This document shows, piece by piece, positions 5,821 to 6,365 of a stretch of 6,365 bases of DNA. The notes under the pieces are model-generated. The model saw nothing but the letters and a program-made list of their open reading frames with translations, made no database searches and was not told where the DNA came from. This stretch comes from Flavobacteriaceae bacterium (GTDB lineage Bacteria > Bacteroidota > Bacteroidia > Flavobacteriales > Flavobacteriaceae). Made by a program: the position numbers and the translations under genes. Positions within the stretch are counted from its first letter, which is position 1. Every line of letters begins with the position of its first letter. The stretch covers positions 1-6,365 of the forward strand of contig JABAYZ010000078.1 of the NCBI GenBank assembly GCA_018608735.1. The letters are read 5' to 3'.

Positions 5821-6365
5821 TGGACATTAAGTATAACAATGAAGGGTTAATCCCCGCAATTATTCAAGATTCAAAAACCAAAACTGTGTTAATGCTTGGC
5901 TACATGAATGCCGAAGCAGTTTCTAAAACTTTGGAAACAAATAAGGTGACCTTTTTTAGTCGAAGCAAACAACGCCTTTGGACAAAAGGGGAGGAGAGTG
6001 GTCATTTTTTAAGCTTAAACAATTTGAAAAATGATTGTGATAATGATACGTTATTGATCCAAGCAACACCACAAGGTCCAACCTGTCACAATGGAACAGA
6101 TACCTGTTGGGGCGAATCTAATACCGAATCTTTTGGGTTTTTATCAGAACTCGAAACCATTATTACCGATCGCAAAGAAAATGCATCCTCAGAAACGTCT
6201 TATGTGTCTGAATTGTTTGAGAAAGGGCTCAACAAAATTGTTCAAAAAGTAGGCGAGGAGGCGGTTGAAGTGGTGATTGAAGCCAAAGATGATAACGACG
6301 ATTTATTTTTAAATGAAAGTGCCGATTTATTATTTCATTACTTAATTTTATTACAAGCCAAAGGG
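5820..6365 (+). CDS. hisI: Bifunctional phosphoribosyl-AMP cyclohydrolase / phosphoribosyl-ATP pyrophosphatase; 3' end outside window
   Basis: Partial gene (also called hisIE): 182 codons are open to the window edge, against a usual total of about 200, so only a short C-terminal tail is missing. Residues 1 to about 105 are the cyclohydrolase (HisI), which opens the purine ring of PR-AMP: VLMLGYMN (23-30), FFSRSKQRLWTKGEESGH (45-62), NDCDNDTLLIQ (71-81) with D72, D74 and D76 for Mg, and PTCHNGTDTCW (87-97). C73, C89 and C96 keep the 16- and 7-residue spacing of the family zinc site. Residues about 106-182 are the PR-ATP pyrophosphatase (HisE), an all-helical MazG-like domain: SELFEKGLNKIVQKVGEEAVE (130-150) with E146, E147 and E150, then NESADLLFH (165-173) with E166 and D169. 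The ATG at 5820 overlaps the hisF stop (TAATG), and no Shine-Dalgarno sequence is present. It catalyses steps 2 and 3, immediately after HisG. Confidence 0.96.
   Translation, partial: MDIKYNNEGLIPAIIQDSKTKTVLMLGYMNAEAVSKTLETNKVTFFSRSKQRLWTKGEESGHFLSLNNLKNDCDNDTLLIQATPQGPTCHNGTDTCWGESNTESFGFLSELETIITDRKENASSETSYVSELFEKGLNKIVQKVGEEAVEVVIEAKDDNDDLFLNESADLLFHYLILLQAKG

Noticed and set aside
1..6365. A hidden accessory system, mobile element, CRISPR array, attenuator or internal terminator
   Set aside because: Every base except three (4333, 5063-5064) lies in a recognised his gene. No repeat array, inverted-repeat-plus-T-run terminator, histidine-rich leader peptide or transposase sequence was seen. 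A leader or attenuator would lie upstream of hisG, outside the window.

Overview
The window is wall-to-wall histidine biosynthesis: eight consecutive plus-strand genes in the order hisG(3' end)-hisD-hisC-hisB-hisH-hisA-hisF-hisIE(5' part). Together they cover every dedicated step from PRPP + ATP to histidine. The outer genes are cut by the window edges. The six complete genes have their main catalytic residues, and no frameshift, mobile element, RNA gene, CRISPR array or repeat is visible.

Organism: the DNA is AT-rich, the starts lack Shine-Dalgarno sequences, HisB is a HAD-phosphatase/IGP-dehydratase fusion, and HisI is fused to HisE. HisB, HisA and HisF carry sequence signatures I associate with Bacteroidota (for example RKP without the zinc cysteines in HisB, GGGLKSD in HisA, and SGGAGNMQHF with ALAASVFHF in HisF). 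This suggests a member of Bacteroidota, most likely Flavobacteriia (Flavobacteriaceae). The assignment rests on remembered family patterns, not on a search.

Layout: 1-296 is the ACT-like regulatory end of HisG. 296-1594 is hisD, 1581-2618 hisC, 2615-3751 the hisB fusion, 3751-4332 hisH, 4334-5062 hisA, 5065-5820 hisF, and 5820 to the edge hisIE. There is essentially no intergenic DNA. Junctions are overlaps of 1, 14, 4 and 1 nt, gaps of 1 and 2 nt, and a final 1-nt overlap. Three junctions are the identical TAATG. This points to one polycistronic mRNA read with coupled translation. The promoter must lie upstream of hisG and the terminator downstream of hisIE, both outside the window.

Pathway logic: HisG starts the pathway and is presumably feedback-inhibited by histidine through the domain seen here. 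HisIE does steps 2 and 3 and HisA step 4. HisH and HisF form the IGP synthase, releasing AICAR to purine synthesis. HisB does dehydration and, two steps later, dephosphorylation. HisC transaminates between those, and HisD does the final two oxidations.

I found no undescribed system. The points most worth a second look are the HisB phosphatase domain lacking all four zinc-loop ligands of the E. coli enzyme, its longer interdomain segment, and the gapless Shine-Dalgarno-free arrangement.
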